Assembly: GCA_903863015.1 (NCBI GenBank)
Contig: CAIPAI010000028.1
Location: 1-64,000, forward strand
Reading direction: 5' to 3'
Origin: an uncultured Actinomycetes bacterium
GTDB lineage: Bacteria; Actinomycetota; Actinomycetes; Nanopelagicales; Nanopelagicaceae
DNA length: 64,000 bases
Shown: positions 16,163 through 24,484 of the stretch, in pieces
Layout: each line of letters starts with the position of its first letter
Position numbering within the stretch: the first letter of the stretch is position 1
The notes under the pieces: generated by a model
Seen by the model: only the letters and a program-made list of their open reading frames with translations
The model's database searches: none
Told to the model about the DNA's origin: nothing
Made by a program: the position numbers and the translations under genes

Positions 16163-18021
16163 CAACTCTCGATCACGCAAAAGTTTCTGAGTCGCGTCCA
16201 AACCCACCGAAGAGCCTCATCACAAAGCTGAACATGGGTACCGGCATGATTGTCGGCATCGTCTTCGCGGAAGCGATGTACTTCTGGGGCAAGAGCATGT
16301 GGGATCGCCAAGAAGCGGTTATGGAGAATCGAATTCTGACTCTCTCCATGTTCGCTTGGTGTATCGGTTTCCTCATTGGAATCGGCGCCTTTATCGGACC
16401 ATTCCGCTGGCTTATTGGAAAAGACCTTACGGATGAAGAACAACTCTTCCTTGCAGGTAAAGGCCAAGGCGTCTCGCGCTACTTCCGCTACTGCACTGAT
16501 CACAAAGTCGTAGGTATCCAATACCTCGTCGGCGTGATGGTGATGCTTGGTGCCGGTGGAACTATGGCAATGATGATTCGCACAAACCTCATCACTCCAG
16601 GTTCCAAGTGGGTCAACGCCGAGATTTACAACTCTCTCGTCGGACTTCACGGCATCACGATGATCGTTGCGATGATCATTGTGTCCACGGGTCCATTCGG
16701 TAACTTCATTCTTCCGATCATGATCGGTGCGCGCGATATGGCGTTCCCTCGCCTTAACGCGCTCAGCTGGTGGTTGCTCTTTACCGCAATCCCAGTGCTT
16801 TGCTCGGCTTGGTTCTTCGGTGGTATCCCTACCGGCTGGACTGCATACGCTCCTTTGAGCGTTCAGGCGGGCGCAGGCATGAATGCCTTCATCGTCACCA
16901 TCATCATCTTTGCAATCTCCTCTGCGATCGCCGGTGCGAATATCACCACGACCGTTGTAGCGATGCGCGCAAAGGGTATGAAGTGGAATCGAGTTCCTAT
17001 CTTCGTTATCGGAGCAACGATGAGCGTGGCGCTGGCAATCCCAGCTTTCCCTTCGTTCATGGCTTCGCAAATGATGGCCGGCTTCGATCGTACGATCGGA
17101 ACACATTTCTACGATGCAGAGTTCGGTGGCAGCGGTTGGCTCTACGCGCACCTCTTCTGGATCATGGGCCACCCAGAGGTATACGTCATCTTGATTCCAG
17201 GCGTTGCCATCCTGATGGAAATCGCACCGGTCTTTGCTCGCTCACCACTCTTCTCGTACACCACCGCAGTGGTGGGCTTCGCGGGAATCGTGGGACTCAG
17301 CGTGCTGGTCTGGGCGCACCATATGTACATCTCAGGATGGATGCCTAGCTTGAACGGTCCATTCATGGTGACTACCGAAATGATTTCGATACCGACAGGT
17401 CTGCTCTTCCTAGTCTTACTGGGCACCATCTGGCGAGGTAGACCGTGGATGAAACTTCCGATGCTTGGCGTTTACGCCCTCATCTGGAACTTCCTCATCG
17501 GTGGCATCACCGGTATCTACCTTTCAGATGTGCCAGCTGACGATTACTTGCACGGTTCTATGTTCGTGACGGCACACTTCCATTACACGTTGATGGGTGC
17601 TGCACTTACCGGAGCTATCGCCGGTCTTGCTTACTGGTTCCCGAAGATGACCGGTCGCATGCTCGATGAGCGTTCTGGCTACATCTCCTTCTGGACGGTG
17701 CAGATTGGTTTCCAAGTGCTCTTCCTCGGCATGTTCGCCGCGGGTTCACAAGGACAACCTCGTCGCGTAGCTGATTACGAGCAAGCCTTCGCTACCTCGG
17801 ATCTCATTAGCACCATTGGTGCGTACTTAGTGGGAATCGGCATGATCGTGCTTCTCTACTCTGTGGTTCATTCATGGCGTAAGGGCAAGATTGCTCCGAT
17901 GAATCCATGGGGTGCAAAGACGCTCGAATGGACGGTCCCTTATCCGATCTACTTGGAAAACTTCCATGAGGCACCTGTCGTCACAAGCGATCCATACGGC
18001 TACGGAAGGAGTGAGAAATGA
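16159..18021 (+). CDS. ctaD: Cytochrome c oxidase subunit I
   Basis: A 620-residue catalytic subunit reducing O2 and pumping protons. TDHK (113-116) begins the canonical fold. Metal ligands are H164 (GLHGIT), H338 and Tyr342 in GHPEVY, H387/H388 in WAHHMY and H473/H475 in AHFHYT. About 110 residues with two extra hydrophobic segments (about 21-46 and 59-87) precede the canonical start. The ATG at 16159 has AGGAGG at 16144-16149 and overlaps the ctaC stop; a longer in-frame start 30 bases upstream is less likely. Confidence 0.95.
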   Translation: MTTLDHAKVSESRPNPPKSLITKLNMGTGMIVGIVFAEAMYFWGKSMWDRQEAVMENRILTLSMFAWCIGFLIGIGAFIGPFRWLIGKDLTDEEQLFLAGKGQGVSRYFRYCTDHKVVGIQYLVGVMVMLGAGGTMAMMIRTNLITPGSKWVNAEIYNSLVGLHGITMIVAMIIVSTGPFGNFILPIMIGARDMAFPRLNALSWWLLFTAIPVLCSAWFFGGIPTGWTAYAPLSVQAGAGMNAFIVTIIIFAISSAIAGANITTTVVAMRAKGMKWNRVPIFVIGATMSVALAIPAFPSFMASQMMAGFDRTIGTHFYDAEFGGSGWLYAHLFWIMGHPEVYVILIPGVAILMEIAPVFARSPLFSYTTAVVGFAGIVGLSVLVWAHHMYISGWMPSLNGPFMVTTEMISIPTGLLFLVLLGTIWRGRPWMKLPMLGVYALIWNFLIGGITGIYLSDVPADDYLHGSMFVTAHFHYTLMGAALTGAIAGLAYWFPKMTGRMLDERSGYISFWTVQIGFQVLFLGMFAAGSQGQPRRVADYEQAFATSDLISTIGAYLVGIGMIVLLYSVVHSWRKGKIAPMNPWGAKTLEWTVPYPIYLENFHEAPVVTSDPYGYGRSEK

Positions 18022-18620
18022 GCACATCAACCGAACACGTAATGCATCATGATGCACCTGAAGTTGTAGGTCGTCGCGAGCGCCTTGGCGTTCGTCTGAT
18101 TATCCTGGCAGACGGTGCCTTCGTCTTCTCGATGATCTTCTCCTACTTCTACCTACGTAACTTGAACGTGAACAATGGATGGCTTCCTGCCGATGGCCAC
18201 ACGTTCACTGTTTCATCTGGTTGGTTGTTGGCATTGCCATTTATCATCGCGGCCATCACTCATAACCTCGGGCAGAAGCGACGCGAGAGCATGGGGATTC
18301 TTTCCATCATCTCTTTCGTGGTTCTAGCAATTGGCCTTGTGATGCAATGGAATCAACTTTCCCATATGCCATTCATGCTCGCTGAGGAAGGTGGCTTTGA
18401 AGGTGCATACGCATCGATGGCCTTCTTCCTGGGCGGCGCCAACCTGCTCCACTACGTGCTCGGTACTTTCGTAGCTCTCGGTATCGCGATCCGCACAAAG
18501 CGCGGATCTTCTACCGGCATTCACGAGACCTGGCGTTTACGTACCGCAGGTTCATGGTTTACCTGGCTGGCGATTTCGGCGGTTGCTTGTGCAATCACCA
18601 CTTCATTCGCTGCTGTATAA
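18018..18620 (+). CDS. ctaE: Cytochrome c oxidase subunit III
   Basis: A 200-residue membrane protein of five hydrophobic segments, the size of actinobacterial CtaE. The first segment reads RLGVRLIILADGAFVFSMIF and resembles the family's W/R-LGMW-FLLSE motif; a GGANLLHYVLGTFVALGIA helix holds the conserved His near residue 155. It stabilises subunit I and its proton uptake. The start overlaps the ctaD stop (ATGA), and a strong terminator follows 10 bases after its stop, ending the operon. Confidence 0.92.
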   Translation: MSTSTEHVMHHDAPEVVGRRERLGVRLIILADGAFVFSMIFSYFYLRNLNVNNGWLPADGHTFTVSSGWLLALPFIIAAITHNLGQKRRESMGILSIISFVVLAIGLVMQWNQLSHMPFMLAEEGGFEGAYASMAFFLGGANLLHYVLGTFVALGIAIRTKRGSSTGIHETWRLRTAGSWFTWLAISAVACAITTSFAAV

Positions 18621-18629
18621 ATCTAAAAG

Positions 18630-18668
18630 AAAAAGAGAGGGCGCCCCTGAAGCGCCCTCTCTTTTTTT
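18630..18668 (+). terminator. Rho-independent terminator of the oxidase operon
   Basis: A perfect 15-bp stem (18630-18644 with 18652-18666), GC-rich at its core (GAGAGGGCGC), with a 7-base loop and a run of seven T residues ending at 18668. It sits just after the ctaE stop. The A-run on the other side means it could also act on minus-strand transcription from the small ORF. Confidence 0.95.
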
Positions 18669-18707
18669 GTTCCGGATGTATGTGCCGGATGTATGTTCCG
18701 GATGTAT
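18669..18707 (+). repeat. 13-bp tandem repeat, three copies
   Basis: GTTCCGGATGTAT, GTGCCGGATGTAT and GTTCCGGATGTAT follow one another without gaps (18669-18681, 18682-18694, 18695-18707), with one base different in the middle copy. The array begins immediately after the terminator's T run and ends on the last base of the small ORF stop codon. Confidence 0.95.
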
Positions 18708-18826
18708 TAAGCCGCTAATTCGTAAGAATCTGGACGCTTAGCCAGTCGGTGAATGCCTGCGTAAAGCACGGTAGAGAGGATGGCAACCGGAACGATCGCG
18801 ATTGCTGCGGCTTGAAGAATGCTCAT
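18707..18826 (-). CDS. 39-residue single-span membrane protein
   Basis: On the reverse strand an ATG at 18826, preceded by AAGGAG 5-6 bases upstream, opens a 39-codon frame. Its product has one hydrophobic helix (about residues 3-25: ILQAAAIAIVPVAILSTVLY) and a basic then polar tail (HRLAKRPDSYELAA). The ribosome site, membrane-protein composition and position between oxidase genes support a real gene. It could be a tiny oxidase-associated subunit, or an unrelated small membrane peptide. No family is recognised. Confidence 0.68.
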   Translation of the reverse strand: MSILQAAAIAIVPVAILSTVLYAGIHRLAKRPDSYELAA

Positions 18827-18943
18827 GGTTGCTCCTTTGATAGGAAACCCTGTCGGTTTCTCTGTTGGTTGATATGCCTTAAGGAAAACATCCCAAACTC
18901 TGAGAACTATGAGCAGACTCTGTCTTGTCGCTCAGGGCACCCT

Positions 18944-18978
18944 GTGAACTTTCGCAGAGTGAACTTTCGCAGAGTGAA
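18944..18978 (+). repeat. 15-bp tandem duplication near the Sco1 gene end
   Basis: GTGAACTTTCGCAGA is repeated head to tail (18944-18958, 18959-18973), followed by a third partial copy, GTGAA (18974-18978). It lies just beyond the 3' end of the Sco1-like gene. Confidence 0.9.
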
Positions 18979-18990
18979 ATCTCTAAAAAA

Positions 18991-19851
18991 CTACTTAACT
19001 GGGTTCAGGGTGAGTTGTGTAATGGCGGCGAGTACCGCTCCTACACTCCAGGTGGGCTCTTCGGGAGCTGCCAGGTTCTTCTGCCCATCCTCAGTTAAAT
19101 ACGCCTTGAGGGCCGCCGGGATATCACCCTGGGACGTCTTTGGAGATCCAAGATCGAGCCAACGCCACGTGGAATCTGGACCGAGGATGATGACCAGATC
19201 TGAGTGCATCATGTCGTAGGTATCACTCTTGCCGGTCTGCCAATCCTTCGGCAGTGTTGCCATGTCTGCTGCGCTAAATACTTCTTTCTTGGCTGGTGCA
19301 CCAAAGTACTTCCACAGCGCTGCTAACGATTGGGTGCTCCCGCCGGCCATAATCCAACTCTTCTCATTGAAGAGCGCTTGGTAAGCCGCAAGACGGGGGG
19401 CGGTGTCGCGCTCGCCATCTACGGATACTTCCATCACCGCAACTTTGCTGGCGAGACCAACGGCAGATAGGGCGCGGGCAATATCGCGCATATTGACCGT
19501 AGTCATCGGACAAATCTCGTGGCACGAGGTGAGGAAATTGGTAATCACCACATACTTTCCAGCGAAGTCAGCCAATGTGAATGCTTCACCAGTGGAATCA
19601 AAGAGCGGGAGGGCGAGCACATCAGCCGGCAACTTCTCATTGAGAAAAGAACCGCCACCAGGGGCCGCCGTTGCCATCCCCGGCGCCAACGAAGGGGCTG
19701 GCATGCTGCTGTGATCCATCTTGGGATCCATACTGGAATCCATACTGGAGCCAACAGCCGCGCTATCGGTGCTCGAAGAAGTTGAGGATGAGCAACCAGC
19801 GAGCAGAGCGAGCGAGGTTATTACGGCGATTGTGAGACGAGTTCTTTTCAT
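18991..19851 (-). CDS. SCO1/SenC-family copper chaperone lipoprotein
   Basis: A 286-residue exported lipoprotein: lipobox LLAGC with Cys20, then a Ser-rich and Met/His-rich linker (MDSSMDPKMDHSSM, about 37-50) that may bind copper, then a thioredoxin-like domain. The copper-binding CxxxC motif is C110-HEI-C114 followed by Pro, and a distal His (MMHSDLVI, about residue 226) completes the usual site. It would metallate CuA of the oxidase encoded nearby. There is no ribosome site before ATG 19851; a TAAAAT box lies exactly 6 bases upstream, suggesting a leaderless mRNA. Confidence 0.9.
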   Translation of the reverse strand: MKRTRLTIAVITSLALLAGCSSSTSSSTDSAAVGSSMDSSMDPKMDHSSMPAPSLAPGMATAAPGGGSFLNEKLPADVLALPLFDSTGEAFTLADFAGKYVVITNFLTSCHEICPMTTVNMRDIARALSAVGLASKVAVMEVSVDGERDTAPRLAAYQALFNEKSWIMAGGSTQSLAALWKYFGAPAKKEVFSAADMATLPKDWQTGKSDTYDMMHSDLVIILGPDSTWRWLDLGSPKTSQGDIPAALKAYLTEDGQKNLAAPEEPTWSVGAVLAAITQLTLNPVK

Positions 19852-19857
19852 GCTGGA

Positions 19858-19863
19858 ATTTTA
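19858..19863 (-). promoter_or_regulatory. Leaderless-type -10 box for the Sco1 gene
   Basis: On the minus strand TAAAAT is followed by 6 bases and the ATG at 19851. No ribosome-binding sequence lies between, so transcription would begin at or next to the start codon. No clear -35 box is seen. Confidence 0.5.
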
Positions 19864-19920
19864 GGTGCATGGGTGCCAATTCCCTAGGCAATCGAGGCGT
19901 TAATCCGACATGATGACCGA

Positions 19921-21804
19921 ATGAAGAATTCAGCCATTCCAGGAGCTTGGAACTCACCGCTCTCTGCCGCCATGCTCGCCGGAGCCGCCACCAGTATTGG
20001 ATACACGCAAGTCGCTGATGGGGAGCTTTATTGGGATGAAATAAGGCCACATGAGGGTGGGCGACGAGTTGTAGTCAGTCGCAAGGGAGATTTTCTACCC
20101 GCACCGTGGGATGCCAAGACTTCTATTCTGGAATACGGCGGTTTGAGTTGGCTCGTGATCGAAAGAGGCGGCTCTCCTGCATTGGTCTTCTGCAATAAGA
20201 GCGACCAGCGGCTCTACGTTTTAGAAGCTGGCAGCGATCCCATCGCTCTCACGCCAGAACCAAAGGAAGCTCGTTCGCATCGTTACGCCGGGATGCTTCA
20301 AGTGGGGAATGAAATTTGGTGCATTCGCGAAATTGTTGAAGGACATGATTGTCGGCGGGATCTAGTCGCCATCAATTTCTACGGAAAACTCCGGGTAATT
20401 GAATCGTCATCACACTTTTACATGCATCCACGACTCTCACCTGACGGTAAGCACCTCTCGTGGATGGCATGGGAACACCCACAAATGCCTTGGGACGGAA
20501 CCGAATTTCGCATTGGCGACATCACGAATGGCGAATTAACCAATGTGCGAACTCTTACTGGTTCTACCGAGGAATCGATTCTGACTCCCGAGTGGGTAAG
20601 TAACAACGAGCTCTATTACATTTCAGATTCTTCAGGTTGGTGGAATCTCTGGAAGATCTCACTCGACGGTACGAAGGAACACATCGTTTCGGAGAGTGCC
20701 GAGTGGGGTATGCCCATGTGGCAAATCGGCCAACGCTTCATCTCGCTACTAGATGACGGCCGCGTGCTCTCCATTCATGGAACTCCAGATAACCAACGCG
20801 TGGTGATCGTGGATCCAAAGAGCAAGTCGTGCGCCGACATAGTTTCGTCATTCACAGCCTTCACTGCAACGCAATCAATTAATGGAGATCGCGCATACGT
20901 CATCGCCGGCGGCGCCAAGTCGCCTACAGCATTGGTTGAAATCGATCTTGCAACCGCAAAGGTGGTCGACACCATTTGGGAGACCACACTCCCTGTTTCA
21001 GCCGATTACCTCACCACCCCGCGCGCAATCACTGTGCCGGGCAAGCACGGTCGTTCGGTACATGCGATCTTGCATCCACCGCAAAATCCCGATTACACAG
21101 CTAGCGGTCCCGTTCCACTACTTGTTACCGCGCATGGTGGACCTACTGCGCAAGTTTCGGCGACCGCGAAATTGAGTTTCGCTTATTACACCTCTCGCGG
21201 AATCGCAGTGGTAGATGTGAACTACGGTGGATCGACTGGTTATGGACGTGAGTATCGCAATGCGTTGCGCGGTCAGTGGGGCATCATGGATTACGAAGAT
21301 GTCCTTTCAGTCGTCGATGCGCTGGTAGCCGATGGCACTGCAGATAAATCAAAAGTAGTGATCAAGGGTGGCAGCGCTGGTGGTTTCACCGTGCTCAATG
21401 CTCTTGTGATGGGCGATGTCTTTGCGGCGGGAGCCTCGTATTACGGTGTCGCAGATTGCGAAACGCTCGCTACCGATACCCACGACTTTGAATCGCGTTA
21501 CCTCGATTCGATGATTGGGCCGTATCCCGAGCGAAAAGATCTCTACGTAGAACGTTCACCGATCACTCATGCAGAGAATCTCTCTGCGCCACTGATCATC
21601 TTCCAAGGACTCGATGACAAAGTAGTGCCGCCGGCGCAATCAGAAGCCTTCCGCGATGTCTGCGTCCGAAAAGGAATCAAGCATCGCTATATCGCTTACG
21701 AGGGAGAAGGCCACGGATTCATCAAGGCCACTTCGATTATCGATAGCCTGGAGAGCGAACTCACCTTCTTTGGCGAAGTGCTCGGTTTTACTCCAGCTCT
21801 TTAA
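19921..21804 (+). CDS. S9-family prolyl oligopeptidase-like serine peptidase
   Basis: A 627-residue cytoplasmic peptidase: an N-terminal beta-propeller (about 20-370; repeated motifs such as SPDGKHLSWMAWEHP and WVSNNELYYISDSSGWWNLW) and a C-terminal alpha/beta hydrolase. The catalytic serine is S485 in GGSAGG, the acid is D565 or D566 in GLDDKVVPP and the histidine H598 in GEGHGF. Such dipeptidyl-peptidase or acylaminoacyl-peptidase relatives hydrolyse short peptides. There is no signal peptide. A CATGAT box sits 6 bases before ATG 19921, again a leaderless layout. It diverges from the Sco1 gene across a 69-base gap. Confidence 0.9.
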   Translation: MKNSAIPGAWNSPLSAAMLAGAATSIGYTQVADGELYWDEIRPHEGGRRVVVSRKGDFLPAPWDAKTSILEYGGLSWLVIERGGSPALVFCNKSDQRLYVLEAGSDPIALTPEPKEARSHRYAGMLQVGNEIWCIREIVEGHDCRRDLVAINFYGKLRVIESSSHFYMHPRLSPDGKHLSWMAWEHPQMPWDGTEFRIGDITNGELTNVRTLTGSTEESILTPEWVSNNELYYISDSSGWWNLWKISLDGTKEHIVSESAEWGMPMWQIGQRFISLLDDGRVLSIHGTPDNQRVVIVDPKSKSCADIVSSFTAFTATQSINGDRAYVIAGGAKSPTALVEIDLATAKVVDTIWETTLPVSADYLTTPRAITVPGKHGRSVHAILHPPQNPDYTASGPVPLLVTAHGGPTAQVSATAKLSFAYYTSRGIAVVDVNYGGSTGYGREYRNALRGQWGIMDYEDVLSVVDALVADGTADKSKVVIKGGSAGGFTVLNALVMGDVFAAGASYYGVADCETLATDTHDFESRYLDSMIGPYPERKDLYVERSPITHAENLSAPLIIFQGLDDKVVPPAQSEAFRDVCVRKGIKHRYIAYEGEGHGFIKATSIIDSLESELTFFGEVLGFTPAL

Positions 21805-22115
21805 TCTGGTCGCTCCCAGTGGTACTCGCGCTCCACGCGGGTAACTCTCGTGCGATATTCGCTATAGAACTTTTCACGGCCAAGATTCTGGGCTTGTTGA
21901 TGCTCACTCACCTCGCGCCACATCTTCACGGCTTCGTCGTCTTCGAAATAGGAGATCGTGACGCCTTCCCTACTCTCGGGGTCGCGGAAAGAATCTGAGC
22001 CGAGAAAACCTGGAACCTCGCGCACCATTTCCGACATGAGATGGCTCCACTTTGCGTACTCCTCGTGATCACTATCCCGACGGGTAGAAGTGAAGATGAC
22101 TGCTATATAACTCAT
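21801..22115 (-). CDS. Antibiotic biosynthesis monooxygenase (ABM) domain protein
   Basis: A 104-residue single-domain protein with the dimeric alpha+beta ABM fold: an N-terminal strand YIAVIFTSTR, helix EEYAKWSHLMSEMVREVPGFLG, the GVTISYFEDDEAVKMWREVSEHQQAQ core and a C-terminal FYSEYRTRVTRVEREY segment. The family includes small cofactor-free monooxygenases, heme-degrading proteins and many of unknown function; the HQQAQ motif is common in general members. It overlaps the S9 peptidase stop by 4 bases convergently and lies 14 bases after the DapB-like gene, so it is probably cotranscribed with that gene. Confidence 0.82.
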   Translation of the reverse strand: MSYIAVIFTSTRRDSDHEEYAKWSHLMSEMVREVPGFLGSDSFRDPESREGVTISYFEDDEAVKMWREVSEHQQAQNLGREKFYSEYRTRVTRVEREYHWERPD

Positions 22116-22129
22116 CTCGAAGTGAACCC

Positions 22130-22924
22130 TTACTGGAGCAGGAGAGTATCTAAGCCGCGGATAAGGCCCTTTTGCTTGATGACCGCACGTGCTGCAAGGA
22201 GAGTGCCATCCACATATGGTGCCGGCGAACTACCTGCGTCAAAGCGGATAGAAAGTCGTTGCTCTGGTAGCCCGAAGATCACTTCGGTAGAGACTACGAA
22301 ACTTGGTTGGCGAATCGAGTGGACTCGAGTGCCATCGATATCTGCACCGCGGGCTTCCTTTGGTCCAGCGATATCAGCAACTTCGACGCCGATTGCTGGG
22401 CGATGCACTGCGCTGAGTTTCTCTGCGAGCTCGCGCGCGGTGCCGCTGGGAACATCTGGCTTGGTGAAACTTGCGTAGTCGATGACCTCCCATTGCGGAA
22501 GATGTTTAGCCACCATCACGGCGGCGGCTTGTGCAAGTGCGGCCGTGATTGCAAAGTTTCCAGAGCCAACAACGCCAACTCCAGCTTTCTTTGCTGCTGC
22601 ATCAACTTCATCGTAATCTGCACCGGTAAGTCCTGAAGAACCCACAATCACGTGCACACCGTGAGCAATAGCAGCCAACGTATTTGCTTTAACAGTTGCA
22701 TGGCTGGTGTATTCGATCATTACATCGACGCCCGCGAGCGCATCATTTATGTCAGCAAAGACCGGAACTCCCCACTTTCCAGCACCGAGTGCTTCACCTA
22801 AATCTCCACCTGCACTTTTGCGAGCAACGGCGGAAACGAGTTTGAGATCGGAACTTTCGTGAATAGCGTGGGCCAGGGCCACTCCGGTCCAACCGGTAGC
22901 TCCTGCAAGGCAGATGTTGATCAT
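22130..22924 (-). CDS. DapB-like dihydrodipicolinate reductase, divergent active site
   Basis: A 264-residue protein with the DapB layout: Rossmann N-terminus INICLAGATGWTG (2-14), VIEYTSHATV, GSSGL and the C-terminal PSGTA loop. True DapB reduces 4-hydroxy-tetrahydrodipicolinate in lysine and diaminopimelate synthesis. Here the lysine and aspartate of the catalytic segment are kept (TKPDVPSGTA), but the paired histidines that normally precede the lysine by three and four residues are Ala and Ser in DYASFTK. It may be a paralogue with another substrate or an active variant. ATG 22924 is chosen because the family begins there; an upstream start at 23026 adds 34 unrelated residues. Confidence 0.78.
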   Translation of the reverse strand: MINICLAGATGWTGVALAHAIHESSDLKLVSAVARKSAGGDLGEALGAGKWGVPVFADINDALAGVDVMIEYTSHATVKANTLAAIAHGVHVIVGSSGLTGADYDEVDAAAKKAGVGVVGSGNFAITAALAQAAAVMVAKHLPQWEVIDYASFTKPDVPSGTARELAEKLSAVHRPAIGVEVADIAGPKEARGADIDGTRVHSIRQPSFVVSTEVIFGLPEQRLSIRFDAGSSPAPYVDGTLLAARAVIKQKGLIRGLDTLLLQ

Positions 22925-23135
22925 GCGGGCAGTCTGCCATGAGCGTAAATCGAGCGCGGAGAACACGCTGGTAAGAACGGGGGCAAAGCCACGGTAGACT
23001 TGGGTCAGTTGGAGCAACCGCTTCAAAAGAACTTCCCTGAACGCTTCGTGCGTTTACTTGCGAGTCTTGGCAACATCTTGGTCGAAGTTGGGCCATTTCG
23101 GGACGCGCTTGTCGTCCCGTTAGGTGTATTTGTCC

Positions 23136-24482
23136 ATGTCATTCTTTAAACTCGGTGTTAATCCTGCGCTCGTAAAGGTCCTCAAGGCCGGCGGGATCCT
23201 CGAACCGTTCCCTATTCAAACCGCCACCCTTCCCGATGCTATCGCTGGCCGGGACGTCTTGGGCCGCGGTCAGACCGGTTCCGGTAAGACCCTCGCCTTC
23301 GGCCTAGCAATGCTCACCCGCCTCGCTGGACGCCAAGCTAAGGCACACCAACCACTCGCGCTGATCCTGGCTCCTACTCGCGAACTCGCGATGCAGATCA
23401 ACGACACCTTGCGCCCACTCAACCAATCACTTGGTCTTGATTCACGCCTCATCGCTGGCGGCATGCCTTACGGACAACAAATCCAGGCGCTGCGTAAAGC
23501 GGTCCCGATTCTGGTTGCCACCCCTGGTCGTCTCATGGACTTGATCAAGCAACGCGAAGTACGTCTTTCAGATGTTGAAATCGTGATTCTTGATGAAGCC
23601 GATCAGATGGTCGATATGGGCTTCCTTCCAGTCGTGAAGGAAATCCTTGATCAAACGAAGCCAAACGGCCAACGTCTTCTCTTCAGTGCAACTCTTGATG
23701 GTCCGGTTGAACAACTTGTTCGCAAGTACCTTCGAAACCCAGTCGTGCACTCAGTAGATTCCGATAAGGCATCCGTTGACACCATGGATCACCATGTTCT
23801 TGTTATCGATCCGCTCGACAAAGACAAGATCACGACTCAACTTGCTGCGCGCGATGGTCGCACCATTCTTTTCGTACGTACCCAACACGGTGCTGACAAG
23901 CTTGCGAAGAAACTTGCAGATCGCGGTGTACCCGTCGGCTCACTTCACGGTGGTAAGTCACAAGCAGTACGTACTCGTACTCTTGCGGCCTTCAAGTCCG
24001 GGGAAACAAATGCACTTGTTGCAACAGACGTAGCCGCTCGTGGTATTCACGTTGATGGCATTTCACTTGTAGTGCACGTTGATGCACCTACCGATCCCAA
24101 GGATTACTTGCACCGTGCCGGTCGTACCGCACGTGCAGGTGAGTCCGGAACAGTAGTAACGCTTACGACTTCGAATCAACAGAAAACGATTCGTGGGCTC
24201 ACCACTCGTGCGGGCGTTAACGCAGCATTCGTTCGCGTGAAGCCACATGCACCTGAGCTCAACTCACTCTTCGGTGCACAAGAGCCAAGTGGCACCCCAT
24301 GGGTGGCTCCGGTCTTTGCAGATAAGAGCGAAGGACGCCGTTCAGGTGGCGCTCGCCCCGCTGGTCGTTCGAATTCAAGTGGTCGTCCCGGTGCTTCTGG
24401 TGGTCGTCCCGGCGGACGCCCTGGTCAATCCAGCGGTAAGTCACGCCCACGTCCCGAGAGCCGTCGCCAGCGCCCTCGCTAG
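23136..24482 (+). CDS. DEAD-box RNA helicase
   Basis: A 448-residue ATP-dependent RNA helicase for ribosome assembly or cold-induced RNA unwinding. Q motif GILEPFPIQ, Walker A GQTGSGKT, PTRELA, TPGR, DEAD (in VILDEADQM), SAT and HRAGRTARAG are all present. The C-terminal 70 residues are Gly/Arg/Ser/Pro-rich with RPGG-type repeats, an RNA-binding tail. ATG 23136 has AGGTG about 9 bases upstream; an in-frame GTG at 23124 overlaps that sequence and is less likely. The stop converges on the amidase stop. Confidence 0.94.
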   Translation: MSFFKLGVNPALVKVLKAGGILEPFPIQTATLPDAIAGRDVLGRGQTGSGKTLAFGLAMLTRLAGRQAKAHQPLALILAPTRELAMQINDTLRPLNQSLGLDSRLIAGGMPYGQQIQALRKAVPILVATPGRLMDLIKQREVRLSDVEIVILDEADQMVDMGFLPVVKEILDQTKPNGQRLLFSATLDGPVEQLVRKYLRNPVVHSVDSDKASVDTMDHHVLVIDPLDKDKITTQLAARDGRTILFVRTQHGADKLAKKLADRGVPVGSLHGGKSQAVRTRTLAAFKSGETNALVATDVAARGIHVDGISLVVHVDAPTDPKDYLHRAGRTARAGESGTVVTLTTSNQQKTIRGLTTRAGVNAAFVRVKPHAPELNSLFGAQEPSGTPWVAPVFADKSEGRRSGGARPAGRSNSSGRPGASGGRPGGRPGQSSGKSRPRPESRRQRPR

Positions 24483-24484
24483 AT

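Noticed and set aside
16093-17172. Long 359-residue minus-strand open frame opposite ctaD
   Set aside because: It is His/Asp/Arg-rich with no family resemblance and lies wholly opposite the well-supported ctaD gene.
22925-23026. 34-residue N-terminal extension of the DapB-like protein
   Set aside because: The Rossmann fold begins at ATG 22924 and the extra residues match nothing in the family.
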